Shown piece by piece: positions 17,672 to 27,070 of a stretch of 64,000 nt of DNA. This DNA is from Ruminococcus flavefaciens MA2007. Lineage in GTDB: Bacteria > Bacillota > Clostridia > Oscillospirales > Ruminococcaceae. Positions within the stretch are counted from its first letter, which is position 1, and each line of letters starts with the position of its first letter. The stretch lies in contig NZ_JHXF01000006.1 in NCBI RefSeq assembly GCF_000621845.1, positions 62,001 to 126,000 on the forward strand, written 5' to 3'. The position numbers were made by a program, and so were the translations under genes. A model generated the notes under the pieces. The model saw only the letters and a list, made by a program, of their open reading frames with translations, was not told where the DNA came from and did no database searches.

Positions 17672-19006
17672 ATGAAAAAAATATCAGCAGCTTTCACAGC
17701 CCTCACAACGGGGGCTGCACTTACGGGCTGTACCTTCGGTGCAAGCATAGATACCCTTATGACTCCGCCGAAGCTCGGTCCCGAGCAGGAGCAGATATAC
17801 TCCAAGCTGACGACTTCCCTCAACACATCGAACATTAGCCTTAAATACCCCAAGTCGGGCAAGTATCTCTCGGCGTTCATAATCGAGGATATCGACGGCG
17901 ACGGCGGCAACGAGGCTCTTGTGTTCTATGAGAGAAACAACCATGCAGCTGACGAGAATCCCCTGCATATAAACGTCCTCGACAAAAAGGAGGACGGCGA
18001 ATGGACCTCTGCCTATGATATCCCTGCCGCAGGCAGCGAGATAGAGGAGGTCAAGATATCCAGACTCGGCTCAAACGACCGTGTGAACATCATCATCGGT
18101 ACCAGTATGATAAACCGTTCTGAGAAGAATGTCTCCGTTTACACCTATGCCGACGGCAAATTACAGGAGCCGCCTACGTTCTCGAAATCAAAGTCCTACG
18201 CCTTTTTCGACGTGGTGGACCTTGACCTTGACGGACAGTACGAGCTCTTCAGACTTATGGGAGCCACAGGCGAGAATGAGGCTATGGCTGAGGCTTTCAA
18301 GCTGGACGAGAGCGGTACATACCACAGGTCGCACCTTGAACTCAGCGATAATTTCAGCGATTTCGACATCAGCTACGGCAAGGTGGGCGATTCCGAAATG
18401 GGCGTATATATCGACGCTCAGTCGGGCGCAGGCTCCGTGCAGACCGATGTACTGTACATGAAGAACGGCGCTCTGCACAAGGTATTCAGCACCCCCGAGA
18501 GGTCTGCGGAAACTATCCGTCCCGCAGGCTGCGGAAGCTTCGATGTTGACGGCGACGGCAGCATTGAGATACCTGTACAGGTAACAGCTCCCGGATACGG
18601 AGAGTCTCCCGAGAGCGAGCAGCTCAGGCTGACGGATTGGAAACAGGTCAGCGGCGACGGTAAGCTGGAAAAGCACTATACCTCATATTACAGCGTAAAT
18701 GACGGATATATCTTTCTTTTCCCTAAAAAATGGGTGGGAAATGTCACGGTAAAGCGCGATGTCGTCAATGACGAGATCGTTTTCTGCGCTTTCAGGGACG
18801 GAAAAATGGGCAGAGAGCTCCTGCATATCTTCTGCGCAGAGGACGTACCCTCGCGGGAGGACAGGATCTCAGGCGGCTATATGCTCATGCATACCAAGGG
18901 CGATTCTGCTTACCTTGCCCTGATACCTCAGAATGTTGATACAGAAGGCGACGGACTTTCCATAACCTCGGGCGACGCGGCTGTGGGATTCAGATACAGA
19001 GACTGA
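17672..19006 (+). CDS. Lipoprotein with FG-GAP/EF-hand-like repeats
   Basis: A 444-residue exported lipoprotein: a short basic start, hydrophobic stretch and lipobox LTGC with the lipidated C20. At least three calcium-loop-like repeats are visible, DIDGDGGNEALVF (near 73), DLDLDGQYELF (near 190) and DVDGDGSIEIPV (near 290), of the type found in FG-GAP beta-propellers, so an extracellular propeller is likely. It is encoded 22 bases before a response regulator and histidine kinase, and could signal to that kinase or be its target; this is inference. The product has no recognised enzyme motif. Confidence 0.8.
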   Translation: MKKISAAFTALTTGAALTGCTFGASIDTLMTPPKLGPEQEQIYSKLTTSLNTSNISLKYPKSGKYLSAFIIEDIDGDGGNEALVFYERNNHAADENPLHINVLDKKEDGEWTSAYDIPAAGSEIEEVKISRLGSNDRVNIIIGTSMINRSEKNVSVYTYADGKLQEPPTFSKSKSYAFFDVVDLDLDGQYELFRLMGATGENEAMAEAFKLDESGTYHRSHLELSDNFSDFDISYGKVGDSEMGVYIDAQSGAGSVQTDVLYMKNGALHKVFSTPERSAETIRPAGCGSFDVDGDGSIEIPVQVTAPGYGESPESEQLRLTDWKQVSGDGKLEKHYTSYYSVNDGYIFLFPKKWVGNVTVKRDVVNDEIVFCAFRDGKMGRELLHIFCAEDVPSREDRISGGYMLMHTKGDSAYLALIPQNVDTEGDGLSITSGDAAVGFRYRD

Positions 19007-19028
19007 CACACCAAAGGAGTGAACACTG

Positions 19029-19730
19029 ATGAAACGTATACTTATATGCGAGGACGAGGATACGATCCGCGAATTCGTTGTCATAAACCTTAAACGCGCA
19101 GGCTATGATGTAGTAGATGTAAACTGCGGCGAGGCGGCTCTCAAGACCTTTGAGGCTGAGCACGGCAACTTCGATATCGTCCTGCTTGATATTATGATGC
19201 CAGGAATAGACGGCTTTACGGTCTGCAAGAAGATACGTGAAAAGAGCTCGACTATCGGCATTATCATGCTTACTGCAAGAACTCAGGAAATGGACAAGGT
19301 CAGCGGTCTTATGATAGGCGCTGACGACTATATCACCAAGCCTTTCTCACCGTCGGAGCTTACTGCCCGTGTGGACGCTATATACCGCCGTGTGTGCATG
19401 AGCTTCATCAAGACCGAGAAGCAGTCCGTAATAGAGAGCGGTCCATTCGTGCTCAATTTGAAGAGCCGCACCGTTACAAAGGACGGCGCTCCCATAGAGC
19501 TTACTCAGGTGGAGTACCAGATACTGGAATATTTCATGAACAACAAGAACACAGCTCTTGACCGCGCAAGCATACTCAACCATATATGGGGAGAGAGCTA
19601 CTACGGCGACGATAAGATAGTCGATGTAAATATCAGACGTATCCGCATGAAGATAGAGGAGGAGCCTTCAAACCCGAAGTACATCATCACTATCTGGGGC
19701 TACGGATATAAGTGGAATGACGGGCAGTAA
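19029..19730 (+). CDS. OmpR/PhoB-family response regulator
   Basis: A 233-residue DNA-binding regulator. The receiver domain has the acidic pair E8/D9-D11 region (CEDED), the phosphorylation site D54 in LLDIMMPG, the T/S position in MLTAR and K of KPFSP. The C-terminal winged helix (about 140-230) carries the trans-activation loop pattern NKNTALDRASILNHIWG and the recognition helix in VDVNIRRIRMKIE. The stop overlaps the start of the histidine kinase gene by one base (TAATG), so the pair is translationally coupled. Target genes are not evident. Confidence 0.95.
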   Translation: MKRILICEDEDTIREFVVINLKRAGYDVVDVNCGEAALKTFEAEHGNFDIVLLDIMMPGIDGFTVCKKIREKSSTIGIIMLTARTQEMDKVSGLMIGADDYITKPFSPSELTARVDAIYRRVCMSFIKTEKQSVIESGPFVLNLKSRTVTKDGAPIELTQVEYQILEYFMNNKNTALDRASILNHIWGESYYGDDKIVDVNIRRIRMKIEEEPSNPKYIITIWGYGYKWNDGQ

Positions 19731-21133
19731 TGGCTAAAAAAAGTATCACAAAGCGCTGGATATTCAACAACTTAGGTGTTGTCGTCCTGTCGCTCCTTGT
19801 AATAGATATGGCGATAATCTATGCGATACAGAACTATTTCTACAGCTCCGCAAGGCAGTATCTTGTATCAAAGCTCAACGCCGTAACAAGCGTGCTGAGT
19901 ATGCATTCTCAGGACAGCTCCGCGAATTTCTCGGCGGAGATGAGAAAAATGCTTGAGACCTTCAACGAGAAGGACAAGATAGAGCTCATGGCGATAAACT
20001 CAAAGGGCAGAGTAGTTCTTACCTCATCGGGATTCTCGCCCGACGCCAACGACATTATGCCCGACTACGAGGAGGCTCTCGAAAAGAACGAGGGCTACGA
20101 CGTATACAGGCTGGGCGGCGGTGAAAAGGTGCTGGCAGTATCCGTGCCCATAACCTCTATGAGCAACGAGTACAGCGCAGTCCGCATGGTAACGTCTCTG
20201 ACGGAGATAGACAACACCATAAAGAGCTATTCCGCCGTGGTGACTATGGTCTGCGTCACTATCATACTGATAATCGTCATAACAGGTCTGTATTTTGCAG
20301 GCTCTATCGTAAGGCCTATCAGACAGATAAGCGGTATCGCCCGTAAATTCGCCCTCGGAGACTTCTCGACACGTATTGAGAACGACAGCGACGACGAGAT
20401 AGGCGACCTCTGTACCGCCATAAACAATATGGCTGACGAGCTCTCCGCTACGGAGGCCATGAAGAATGAGTTCATCTCATCGGTATCTCACGAGCTGAGA
20501 ACTCCTCTCACCGCTATAAAGGGCTGGGCGGAGACTCTCATGATAGACGGCGGCGGAAGTCCCGACACCATGAAAAAGGGCGTCGGCGTTATCGTCAACG
20601 AGACCGAGCGACTTTCGCAGATGGTAGAGGAGCTCCTTGACTTCTCCCGTATGCAGAGCGGTCATTTCACACTTCAGAATGCAAATATGGATATCCTCGC
20701 GGAGCTTGGCGACGCTGTGCTTATTTACAGCGACAAGGCAAGACGCGAGAATCAGGAGATAATCTACGACGAGCCCGATATGCTCCCCTTTGTATTCGGC
20801 GATAAGAACCGCATAAGACAGGTATTCATCAACGTTATCGACAATGCGCTGAAATACTCGTCAGCAGGGGATACCGTCACTATAAAGGCATATGAAAAGG
20901 GCGGAAACATCATAGTTTCCGTAAAGGATACGGGCTGCGGAATCAAAAAATCCGACCTTGCTAAGGTCAAGACCAAATTCTATAAAGCAAACCACACCCG
21001 CCGCGGTTCGGGTATCGGACTTGCCGTTGCAGACGAGATAATCAGTATGCACGGCGGCTCCCTCGATATCGACAGCGAGGGCGAGGGACTTGGTACAACT
21101 GTTACCATAACTCTGCCTGCGGTGAAGCAGTAA
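19730..21133 (+). CDS. Sensor histidine kinase
   Basis: A 467-residue membrane kinase, partner of the regulator just upstream. Order of parts: TM1 (about 14-36), an extracytoplasmic domain of about 130 residues, TM2 (about 168-191), HAMP linker (191-243), dimerisation/phosphoacceptor domain with H254 in SVSHELRTPLTAIKG, and the ATP-binding domain with the N box (NVIDNALKYS), G1 (DTGCGI) and G2 (GSGIGLAVADEI). The arrangement resembles PhoR/ResE-type kinases. The signal is unknown; the neighbouring lipoprotein is a candidate accessory sensor. Confidence 0.95.
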   Translation: MAKKSITKRWIFNNLGVVVLSLLVIDMAIIYAIQNYFYSSARQYLVSKLNAVTSVLSMHSQDSSANFSAEMRKMLETFNEKDKIELMAINSKGRVVLTSSGFSPDANDIMPDYEEALEKNEGYDVYRLGGGEKVLAVSVPITSMSNEYSAVRMVTSLTEIDNTIKSYSAVVTMVCVTIILIIVITGLYFAGSIVRPIRQISGIARKFALGDFSTRIENDSDDEIGDLCTAINNMADELSATEAMKNEFISSVSHELRTPLTAIKGWAETLMIDGGGSPDTMKKGVGVIVNETERLSQMVEELLDFSRMQSGHFTLQNANMDILAELGDAVLIYSDKARRENQEIIYDEPDMLPFVFGDKNRIRQVFINVIDNALKYSSAGDTVTIKAYEKGGNIIVSVKDTGCGIKKSDLAKVKTKFYKANHTRRGSGIGLAVADEIISMHGGSLDIDSEGEGLGTTVTITLPAVKQ

Positions 21134-21155
21134 TTACACACTATAAGGTGAAAAC

Positions 21156-22193
21156 ATGGGAAAAAACAACACAACACAGGAAAAATTCAAATCAAAAATA
21201 GGCGGACAGGCTCTTATCGAGGGCATAATGATGTTAGGTCCGAATACGGGCGCAATGGCTTGCAGACTCCCCGACGGCACTGTAGACCTTGAAACGTGGG
21301 AGGAAAACAACGGCAAGAACGCTCCGTGGTACAAGAAAGTTCCGCTGGTAAGAGGCTGTACGAGCTTTGTGACCTCGCTGGTCAAGGGCTATAAGTATAT
21401 GATGAAGTCTGCCGAGAAGCAGATGCCCGATGACGAGGAGGACGACAAGGACAAGAAGAAAAAGTCCGAAGAAGCTGAAAAGCCGGCTGAAACCTCCGGT
21501 ATAAAGGCAGAAAGCGCAGATGCTGCTCCTGCCGAGGGCGCTGCCCCGAAGAAGTCCGAGAAAAAAGAGGATTCCGTATACGATATCGTAATGTATATCG
21601 GCATACTCATCGGTATAGTCATGGCTTTCGGTCTGTTCGTGTTCCTGCCAAAGTGGATAGTTGGTCTGATACCTGCTGTCAAGGAGCACCGTTTCCTGCG
21701 CTCACTCCTTGAGGGCATAGTCAAGATAGCAATTTTCGTGCTGTATATGTACATTATCAGCCTTATGAAGGATATAAAGCGCCAGTTCATGTATCACGGC
21801 GCAGAGCACAAGACCATTGCCTGCCATGAAGCGGAGCTTCCCCTCACAGTGGAGAATGTCCGCAAGCAGACACGCTTCCATAAGCGCTGCGGTACAAGCT
21901 TCATATTCATAGTTCTCATAGTCAGCATATTCGTGATGTGCTTCGTGCCTTTCACGGTGACATGGCAGAGAATAGTTGCTTCACTGCTGCTCCTGCCGCT
22001 GGTAGTTGGCGTGTCCTATGAGTGCATACGACTTGCAGGCAACAACGACAACGCATTTACAAGAATACTTTCCGCTCCGGGACTTGCTATGCAGCGCATA
22101 ACCACTCGCGAGCCCGACGACAGCATGATAGAGATAGCAATAGCAGCTCTTACTCCCTGTATCCCCAAGGATAAGGAGGAGGACAGGTGGTAA
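21156..22193 (+). CDS. DUF1385 membrane protein
   Basis: A 345-residue member of the DUF1385 family, widespread in Firmicutes and usually found next to prmC and prfA. The N-terminal family motif is KIGGQALIEGIMMLGPN; a charged, lysine/glutamate/alanine-rich insertion spans about residues 85-140; then come three or four membrane segments and conserved HGAEHKTIACHE and RCGTSF. Histidines and cysteines in that part suggest metal binding, but no function is established. It overlaps prmC by 7 bases, fitting the usual neighbourhood. Confidence 0.88.
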   Translation: MGKNNTTQEKFKSKIGGQALIEGIMMLGPNTGAMACRLPDGTVDLETWEENNGKNAPWYKKVPLVRGCTSFVTSLVKGYKYMMKSAEKQMPDDEEDDKDKKKKSEEAEKPAETSGIKAESADAAPAEGAAPKKSEKKEDSVYDIVMYIGILIGIVMAFGLFVFLPKWIVGLIPAVKEHRFLRSLLEGIVKIAIFVLYMYIISLMKDIKRQFMYHGAEHKTIACHEAELPLTVENVRKQTRFHKRCGTSFIFIVLIVSIFVMCFVPFTVTWQRIVASLLLLPLVVGVSYECIRLAGNNDNAFTRILSAPGLAMQRITTREPDDSMIEIAIAALTPCIPKDKEEDRW

Positions 22194-23044
22194 GCCGAAA
22201 GGAGCTTTTTGCCCGCTGCAGAGACCTTATCGCTCAGCGTGACGAGGAAACTGCCGACTTTGATACGAACTGTATCCTTCAGGACCTGCTGGGAGACAGG
22301 AACCCCATGTTCGCTCCGCAGCTCCCTGTGCCCGATGACAAGGCGCAGGAGATACTTTCACTTGCGCAGAGACGCTCAGAGGGCTATCCCTTGCAGTATC
22401 TCCTCGGTCAGTGGGAATTCTGGGGCTGCAATTTCAAAATAGGGGAGGGCGTACTGATACCCCGTCCCGATACCGAAACTCTTGTGGAGCAGGTGCTTGA
22501 CATCTGCCGACGGGAGAAAATGACAACACCTAAGATAGCCGACCTTTGCAGCGGCAGCGGCTGTATCGCAGCTGCCCTGAAAAAGGAGCTCCCCAATGCG
22601 GATATCTGCGCAGTGGAGCTGTCCGATAAGGCTCTGCCCTATCTGAGACAGAATATGGAGCTCAACGGCTGTGATGTAAATATAATTCACGGCGACGTTC
22701 TGGACAGCAGTATCGCAGAGCAGCTCACTGAGCTGGATATACTGGTCAGCAATCCGCCGTACCTTACAGCTCAGGATATGAGAGAGCTGCAAACAGAGGT
22801 TCAGCACGAGCCTGCCACGGCGCTTTTCGGCGGCGAGGACGGTCTGGACTTCTACAGAGCCATGACGAAGCTGTGGAAAAGCTCGATAAAGTCGGGCGGC
22901 TTCATAGCCTATGAATTCGGCATGGGACAGCATGACGCCGTAAAGGCGATACTCGAAGAAAACGGCTTCACTGACGTTGAATTGCGCCGTGACGGCGGCG
23001 GCATAATAAGAACAGCAGCCGCTGTTAAAGCCCTTAGCCGTTAG
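22187..23044 (+). CDS. prmC: Release factor glutamine methyltransferase
   Basis: Methylates the glutamine of the GGQ motif in peptide release factors with S-adenosylmethionine. The 285-residue protein has an N-terminal helical domain, IPRPDTE at 91-97, the SAM-binding loop DLCSGSG at 119-125 and the catalytic NPPY at 189-192. Start is GTG 22187 with a strong AAGGAGG just upstream inside the DUF1385 gene. The usual partner prfA does not follow; a palindromic repeat element and a phosphoesterase gene do. Confidence 0.95.
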   Translation: MVSRKELFARCRDLIAQRDEETADFDTNCILQDLLGDRNPMFAPQLPVPDDKAQEILSLAQRRSEGYPLQYLLGQWEFWGCNFKIGEGVLIPRPDTETLVEQVLDICRREKMTTPKIADLCSGSGCIAAALKKELPNADICAVELSDKALPYLRQNMELNGCDVNIIHGDVLDSSIAEQLTELDILVSNPPYLTAQDMRELQTEVQHEPATALFGGEDGLDFYRAMTKLWKSSIKSGGFIAYEFGMGQHDAVKAILEENGFTDVELRRDGGGIIRTAAAVKALSR

Positions 23045-23049
23045 CCAAC

Positions 23050-23151
23050 TGTAGGGGGCGATGCCTACATCGCCCCGTTCGATTAAAAAACAATTCGGGC
23101 TGATGTGGGCATCAGCCCCTACATCGGAACGCCGAGGGCGGCGCTCCCTAC
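23050..23151. repeat. Dispersed palindromic repeat (GTAGGGG family), full-length
   Basis: Bounded by GTAGGGGG at the left and CTCCCTAC at the right, with inner hairpins GGGGCGATG/CATCGCCCC-like at the left and GGGCTGATG/CATCAGCCC at about 23097-23118, followed by a GGAACGCCGAGGGCGGCG segment that also appears in the 1324-1447 element. No reading frame. It fills the prmC to phosphoesterase gap. Confidence 0.85.
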
Positions 23152-23177
23152 ACAAACCCATCAAGAAAGGATAAGCC

Positions 23178-23786
23178 ATGAAAATAGCGGTGTTTTCAGA
23201 TGTTCACGGGAATCTCAAAGCCCTTGAAGCAGTTCTTGAACAGATAAACGCAGCAAAAACCGATAAAACAGTGTTTCTTGGAGATATCTTTCAGCGCGGA
23301 AACGAGGAGTTTGAATGTCTGGAACTGCTGAGAGCAAGCGGTATAACCTGTTTAAAGGGCAACTGCGAGCTTTACGCTCAGCACGGCGTTGACGTTGATC
23401 CCGATGTGGAGCATCTCAGGGCTTATTACGACGGGGTAAGGGAAAAGCTTACCGCAGAGCAAATGGAGTTTATCAGGGAAATGCCCCTTTTCTATGAAAT
23501 AGAAAGCAGCGGAAAGAAACTGCATTTTTCCCATTTCCTGTTTTTGAATATCGAAAAGCCCTATCCCTTTTTACCTCTGTCAAGCCTGAAAGACGGCAGC
23601 TTCGATAAGGCTTGCGAGGGCGAAAATGTAACGAAATACGACCTTGCAGTCATCGGTCACTGTCATCAGAATTTCGTCAAGGGAAATGTTGTTTCCGTTT
23701 CGGCTTCGGGACTGGAGGGCGCTTCATGGCTCCTAATCGAAGTAAATGAGGATCCAGTCGACTTTGAGCACATAAGCCTTTGTTGA
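23178..23786 (+). CDS. Calcineurin-like metallophosphoesterase
   Basis: A 202-residue phosphoesterase of the YfcE/MJ0936 type. The metal-binding motifs are in order: DVHGN near residue 8, GDIFQRGNE (a variant of GDxxDRG) near 36, GNCE near 61, and GHCH near 160. Such enzymes hydrolyse phosphodiesters with two bound metal ions; the substrate cannot be read from sequence. AAGGAT lies before ATG 23178. Its stop codon is formed inside an array of 7-base repeats. Confidence 0.85.
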   Translation: MKIAVFSDVHGNLKALEAVLEQINAAKTDKTVFLGDIFQRGNEEFECLELLRASGITCLKGNCELYAQHGVDVDPDVEHLRAYYDGVREKLTAEQMEFIREMPLFYEIESSGKKLHFSHFLFLNIEKPYPFLPLSSLKDGSFDKACEGENVTKYDLAVIGHCHQNFVKGNVVSVSASGLEGASWLLIEVNEDPVDFEHISLC

Positions 23787-23836
23787 GTTGAGAGTGAAGA
23801 GTTGAGAGTTGATATGTTCGCTCTGCTCACATTAAA
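23784..23836. repeat. Heptamer repeat array (TTGAGAG type), left half of a larger element
   Basis: Four imperfect 7-base units (GTTGAGA, GAGTGAA, GAGTTGA, GAGTTGA) are followed by ATGTTCGCTCTGCTCACA. The same order recurs at 32923-33028, where a complementary right arm is also present; here only the left half remains. Confidence 0.7.
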
Positions 23837-23911
23837 TAAAATTAGGAATTCCGAATTATATTCAGGAAATTTAAAGGTTAATATACTATAATATATACGG
23901 AGGAAATACCA

Positions 23912-25096
23912 ATGGCAAAGAAAGAACTTGCTAAAAAGCCTACAGTTGTGAGAGTTACCACCAAAGAGGACAAGAAAACTGCCCTTGACGGCGCTCTCAA
24001 GCAGATAGAAAAGAAATACGGCGCAGGCGCTGTAATGCGTCTCGGACAGACCAAGACTCTCAATGTTGACGCTATCCCCACAGGCTCCATGACTCTGGAT
24101 ATGGCGCTGGGTATAGGCGGCGTTCCGAGAGGACGTATCGTTGAGATATACGGTCCCGAGAGCTCAGGTAAGACTACCGTTGCACTGTCAATAGTCGCAC
24201 AGGCTCAGAAGGCTGGCGGCGAGGCTGCATTCATCGACGTTGAGCACGCCCTCGATCCTGTTTATGCGCAGGCTCTCGGCGTAAATATCAACGACCTGCT
24301 GGTATCACAGCCCGACAGCGGCGAGCAGGCTCTTGAAATAGCAGAGGCTCTTATCCGCTCGGGAGCTATCGACGTTATAGTTCTCGACTCTATCGCTGCT
24401 ATGACTACCCGCGCCGAAATTGACGGCGAAATGGGCGATCTCCACGTTGGTCAGTTGGCAAGACTCATGTCTCAGGCTATGAGAAAGCTGACTGCTGCTA
24501 TATCAAAATCCAACTGCGTGGCTATCTTCATCAACCAGATACGTGAGAAGATAGGCGTTATGTACGGCAACCCCGAGACTACCCCCGGCGGACGCGCTCT
24601 GAAGTTCTATTCCTCTGTCCGTATCGAGGTAAGAAAGGGCGAGGTGCTCAAATCGGGAACTGACGTTATTGGTGCCACAACAAAGTGCAAGATCGTCAAG
24701 AACAAGGTAGCTCCGCCATTCAAGGAGTGCCAGTTCGACCTTATGTACGGCACCGGAATCTCCCGTACAGGCGAGGTGCTCGACCTTGCGGTAGACCTTG
24801 ACATCATCAAGAAGGGCGGCTCGTGGTTCAGCTATAAGGACCAGAAGCTTGGACAGGGACGCGACAACGTCAAGGAGCTTCTCCAGAATGACGAAGCTCT
24901 CATGAAGGAGATAGAGGAGCAGATACTGGCTCATAAGGACGAGCTGAATGCCGCTCCTGCAAAGAAGAGCAAGCCTGCTGAAAAGGCTGCCATTTCCGAG
25001 GACAGCTCCGCTGAGGGCGGCGCTCCCGAGACAGACGACGATGTTCTCGCAAGCTTTGACGAGGATTTTGAGGAATTTACTCCAGCTGAGGAATAA
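23912..25096 (+). CDS. recA: RecA recombinase
   Basis: Forms ATP-dependent filaments on single-stranded DNA for homologous recombination and for SOS induction. The 394-residue protein has the P-loop GPESSGKTT at 81-89, the conserved DSIAAM and loop 2 region with [20 protein letters not shown], and a long acidic C-terminal tail. It is about 40 residues longer than E. coli RecA because of that tail. A TATAAT box at 23887-23892 has no good -35 partner; the predicted leader is only about 12 bases with GGAGG before ATG 23912. The stop overlaps recX. I see no convincing LexA box. Confidence 0.98.
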   Translation: MAKKELAKKPTVVRVTTKEDKKTALDGALKQIEKKYGAGAVMRLGQTKTLNVDAIPTGSMTLDMALGIGGVPRGRIVEIYGPESSGKTTVALSIVAQAQKAGGEAAFIDVEHALDPVYAQALGVNINDLLVSQPDSGEQALEIAEALIRSGAIDVIVLDSIAAMTTRAEIDGEMGDLHVGQLARLMSQAMRKLTAAISKSNCVAIFINQIREKIGVMYGNPETTPGGRALKFYSSVRIEVRKGEVLKSGTDVIGATTKCKIVKNKVAPPFKECQFDLMYGTGISRTGEVLDLAVDLDIIKKGGSWFSYKDQKLGQGRDNVKELLQNDEALMKEIEEQILAHKDELNAAPAKKSKPAEKAAISEDSSAEGGAPETDDDVLASFDEDFEEFTPAEE

Positions 25097-25737
25097 TGAA
25101 AATAACCTCAGTAAGCAAATACAAGGGCTCGACCTATGAGGCGGAGCTTGACGACGGGCGAAAGCTTTATCTCCACGCCGATATCATCACCGATTTCGGC
25201 ATTCACGCAGGCATGGAGACAGACCGCGACACCCTGAAAAAGATAGTTTACGCTTCAAACTTCCGCAGAGCCTATCAGCGGGCGCTGTACCTGCTGGATT
25301 ACAGGGATTACACATATTCGGAAATGTTCAAAAAGCTGGTGGAGAACTACAAGAGCGAGGCTCTCTGCACCGCAGTGATGAAAAGGCTCACGGAGCACGG
25401 CTTCATCAACGACGAGCGCTATGCCGAGCGCATGGCGCGTAAGCTGGTGGAGATAAAGCACTTCGGCTATCGCCGCTGCAAGCGTGAGATAATGCTGAAA
25501 GGCGTTGACCGGTTCATCGCCGAGGACGCTCTTACGCCCTACAGCGAGACATTCGGCGAGAATCTCATGGAGCTTCTCCGCACCAAGCATTCCCGATATT
25601 TAACAGATATTGAGGACAGAAAATCAATAGAAAAGGTCAAAAGCGCTCTTGTGCGGTACGGCTACGATTTTTCGGAGATAAACCGCGCTGTGAAGGAATA
25701 CTTCGAGAGCAGGAATGACCTTGAGGAGGAAAACTGA
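25096..25737 (+). CDS. recX: RecX regulatory protein
   Basis: RecX binds RecA filaments and limits their growth and activity. The 213-residue protein shows the three-helix repeats of the family, for example FRRAYQRALYLLDYRDYTYSEM, LTEHGFINDERYAERMARK and the C-terminal VKSALVRYGYDFSEINRAVKEYF. The ATG shares one base with the recA stop codon (TAATG), so both are translated from one mRNA, as in many bacteria. Confidence 0.93.
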   Translation: MKITSVSKYKGSTYEAELDDGRKLYLHADIITDFGIHAGMETDRDTLKKIVYASNFRRAYQRALYLLDYRDYTYSEMFKKLVENYKSEALCTAVMKRLTEHGFINDERYAERMARKLVEIKHFGYRRCKREIMLKGVDRFIAEDALTPYSETFGENLMELLRTKHSRYLTDIEDRKSIEKVKSALVRYGYDFSEINRAVKEYFESRNDLEEEN

Positions 25738-25738
25738 C

Positions 25739-27070
25739 ATGGCGATCAAGGTGGGCATGGTTTCACTTGGCTGCTCAAAAAATCTTGTGGACTCTGAGCG
25801 TATGCTCAGCAAGCTGAAAAATCACGGCTACAAGCTTGTTACAGAACCGGGACTTGCCGATGTGGCAGTAGTCAACACCTGCGGCTTCATAAAGGCTGCA
25901 AAGGAGGAGGCTATCGACACTATCCTCGAGCTGGGAAAGCTCAAGGAGGAGGGCACTTTAAAGAAAATAATCATAACAGGCTGCCTTGTTGAGAGATACA
26001 AGGAGGAGGCTGCGGAGCAGTTCCCCGAGGCTGACGCTGTTATCGGAATAGGCGATACTAAGGATATCGTGGATATACTCGACCACGTCCTCGCAGACGA
26101 GCGCGTGGTGCACTTTGCTCCCAAGCTTGACGCGGAGCTCTGCGGCGAGAGGATAATCTCCACACTGCCCTTTTTCACATATCTTAAAGTCGCAGAGGGC
26201 TGCTCGAACTGCTGTACCTACTGCGCTATACCCATGATAAGAGGCAAATTCCGCAGCGTTCCCATGGAAAAGCTGCTTGAAGAAGCCAAATTCCTCGCAG
26301 ACAACGGCGTTACGGAGCTTGTTGTCATCGCACAGGACACTGCTCTCTACGGCAAGGACCTCTACGGCGAGCCGAAGCTGGCAGAGCTTCTCACAAAGCT
26401 GTGCAGGATAGACGGCCTGCGCTGGATACGCACTCTTTACTGCTACCCTGAGCGAATCACAGACGAGCTTCTTGACGTTATCGCCCGTGAGGAAAAGATA
26501 GTGAAGTATCTGGAGATACCCATACAGCACTGCAACGGCGATATACTCAGCCGTATGAACCGCTGGGGCGACACGGAAAAGCTGGAGGCGCTCTTTGCTC
26601 ATATCCGTGAGAAAGTGCCAAATGTGATACTCCGTACAACCCTCATTACAGGTTTCCCCGGAGAGACCGAGGAGCAGTTTGAGGAGCTGGCTGAGTTCGT
26701 TAAGAGAGTCCGCTTTGACAGACTGGGCTGCTTTGCTTATTCCCGTGAGGAGGGCACAAAGGCTTACAGCTTCCCCGACCAGATAGACGAGGAAACAGCC
26801 GCTCACCGCGCTGATATAATCATGGAGCAGCAGATGCTCATAAGCTGTGAGAACAACGAAAACCTCATGGGTGCGGAGCTCACCGCAGTTGTTGAGGGCT
26901 TCGACAAGTTCGGAGAGTGCTGGTTCGGCAGGACGCCTCTTGACGCTCCCGACATCGACGGAAAGGTGTTCTTTACGTCGGATAAGCCACTTAATATCGG
27001 CGATTACGTTAAGATAAGGATCACCGATACACTTGATTACGACCTTATAGGAGAGGTGATAAGCCAATGA
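25739..27070 (+). CDS. rimO: Ribosomal protein S12 methylthiotransferase
   Basis: A radical-SAM enzyme that adds a methylthio group to an aspartate of ribosomal protein S12. The 443-residue protein starts MAIKVGMVSLGCSKNLVDSE, the RimO form of the N-terminal iron-sulfur motif; the radical SAM cysteines lie in CSNCCTYC (CxxxCxxC), and the C-terminal TRAM domain follows. The frame is open from 25715, but GAGGAGG lies 8 bases before ATG 25739 and directly after the recX stop. It overlaps pgsA by 4 bases. MiaB, its closest relative, lacks the GCSKNLVDSE pattern. Confidence 0.95.
   Translation: MAIKVGMVSLGCSKNLVDSERMLSKLKNHGYKLVTEPGLADVAVVNTCGFIKAAKEEAIDTILELGKLKEEGTLKKIIITGCLVERYKEEAAEQFPEADAVIGIGDTKDIVDILDHVLADERVVHFAPKLDAELCGERIISTLPFFTYLKVAEGCSNCCTYCAIPMIRGKFRSVPMEKLLEEAKFLADNGVTELVVIAQDTALYGKDLYGEPKLAELLTKLCRIDGLRWIRTLYCYPERITDELLDVIAREEKIVKYLEIPIQHCNGDILSRMNRWGDTEKLEALFAHIREKVPNVILRTTLITGFPGETEEQFEELAEFVKRVRFDRLGCFAYSREEGTKAYSFPDQIDEETAAHRADIIMEQQMLISCENNENLMGAELTAVVEGFDKFGECWFGRTPLDAPDIDGKVFFTSDKPLNIGDYVKIRITDTLDYDLIGEVISQ

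Noticed and set aside
23808-23822. Half LexA box (ATATGTTCG) upstream of recA
   Set aside because: Only the right half matches, and the bases belong to a repeat element that recurs at 32954 far from any SOS gene.
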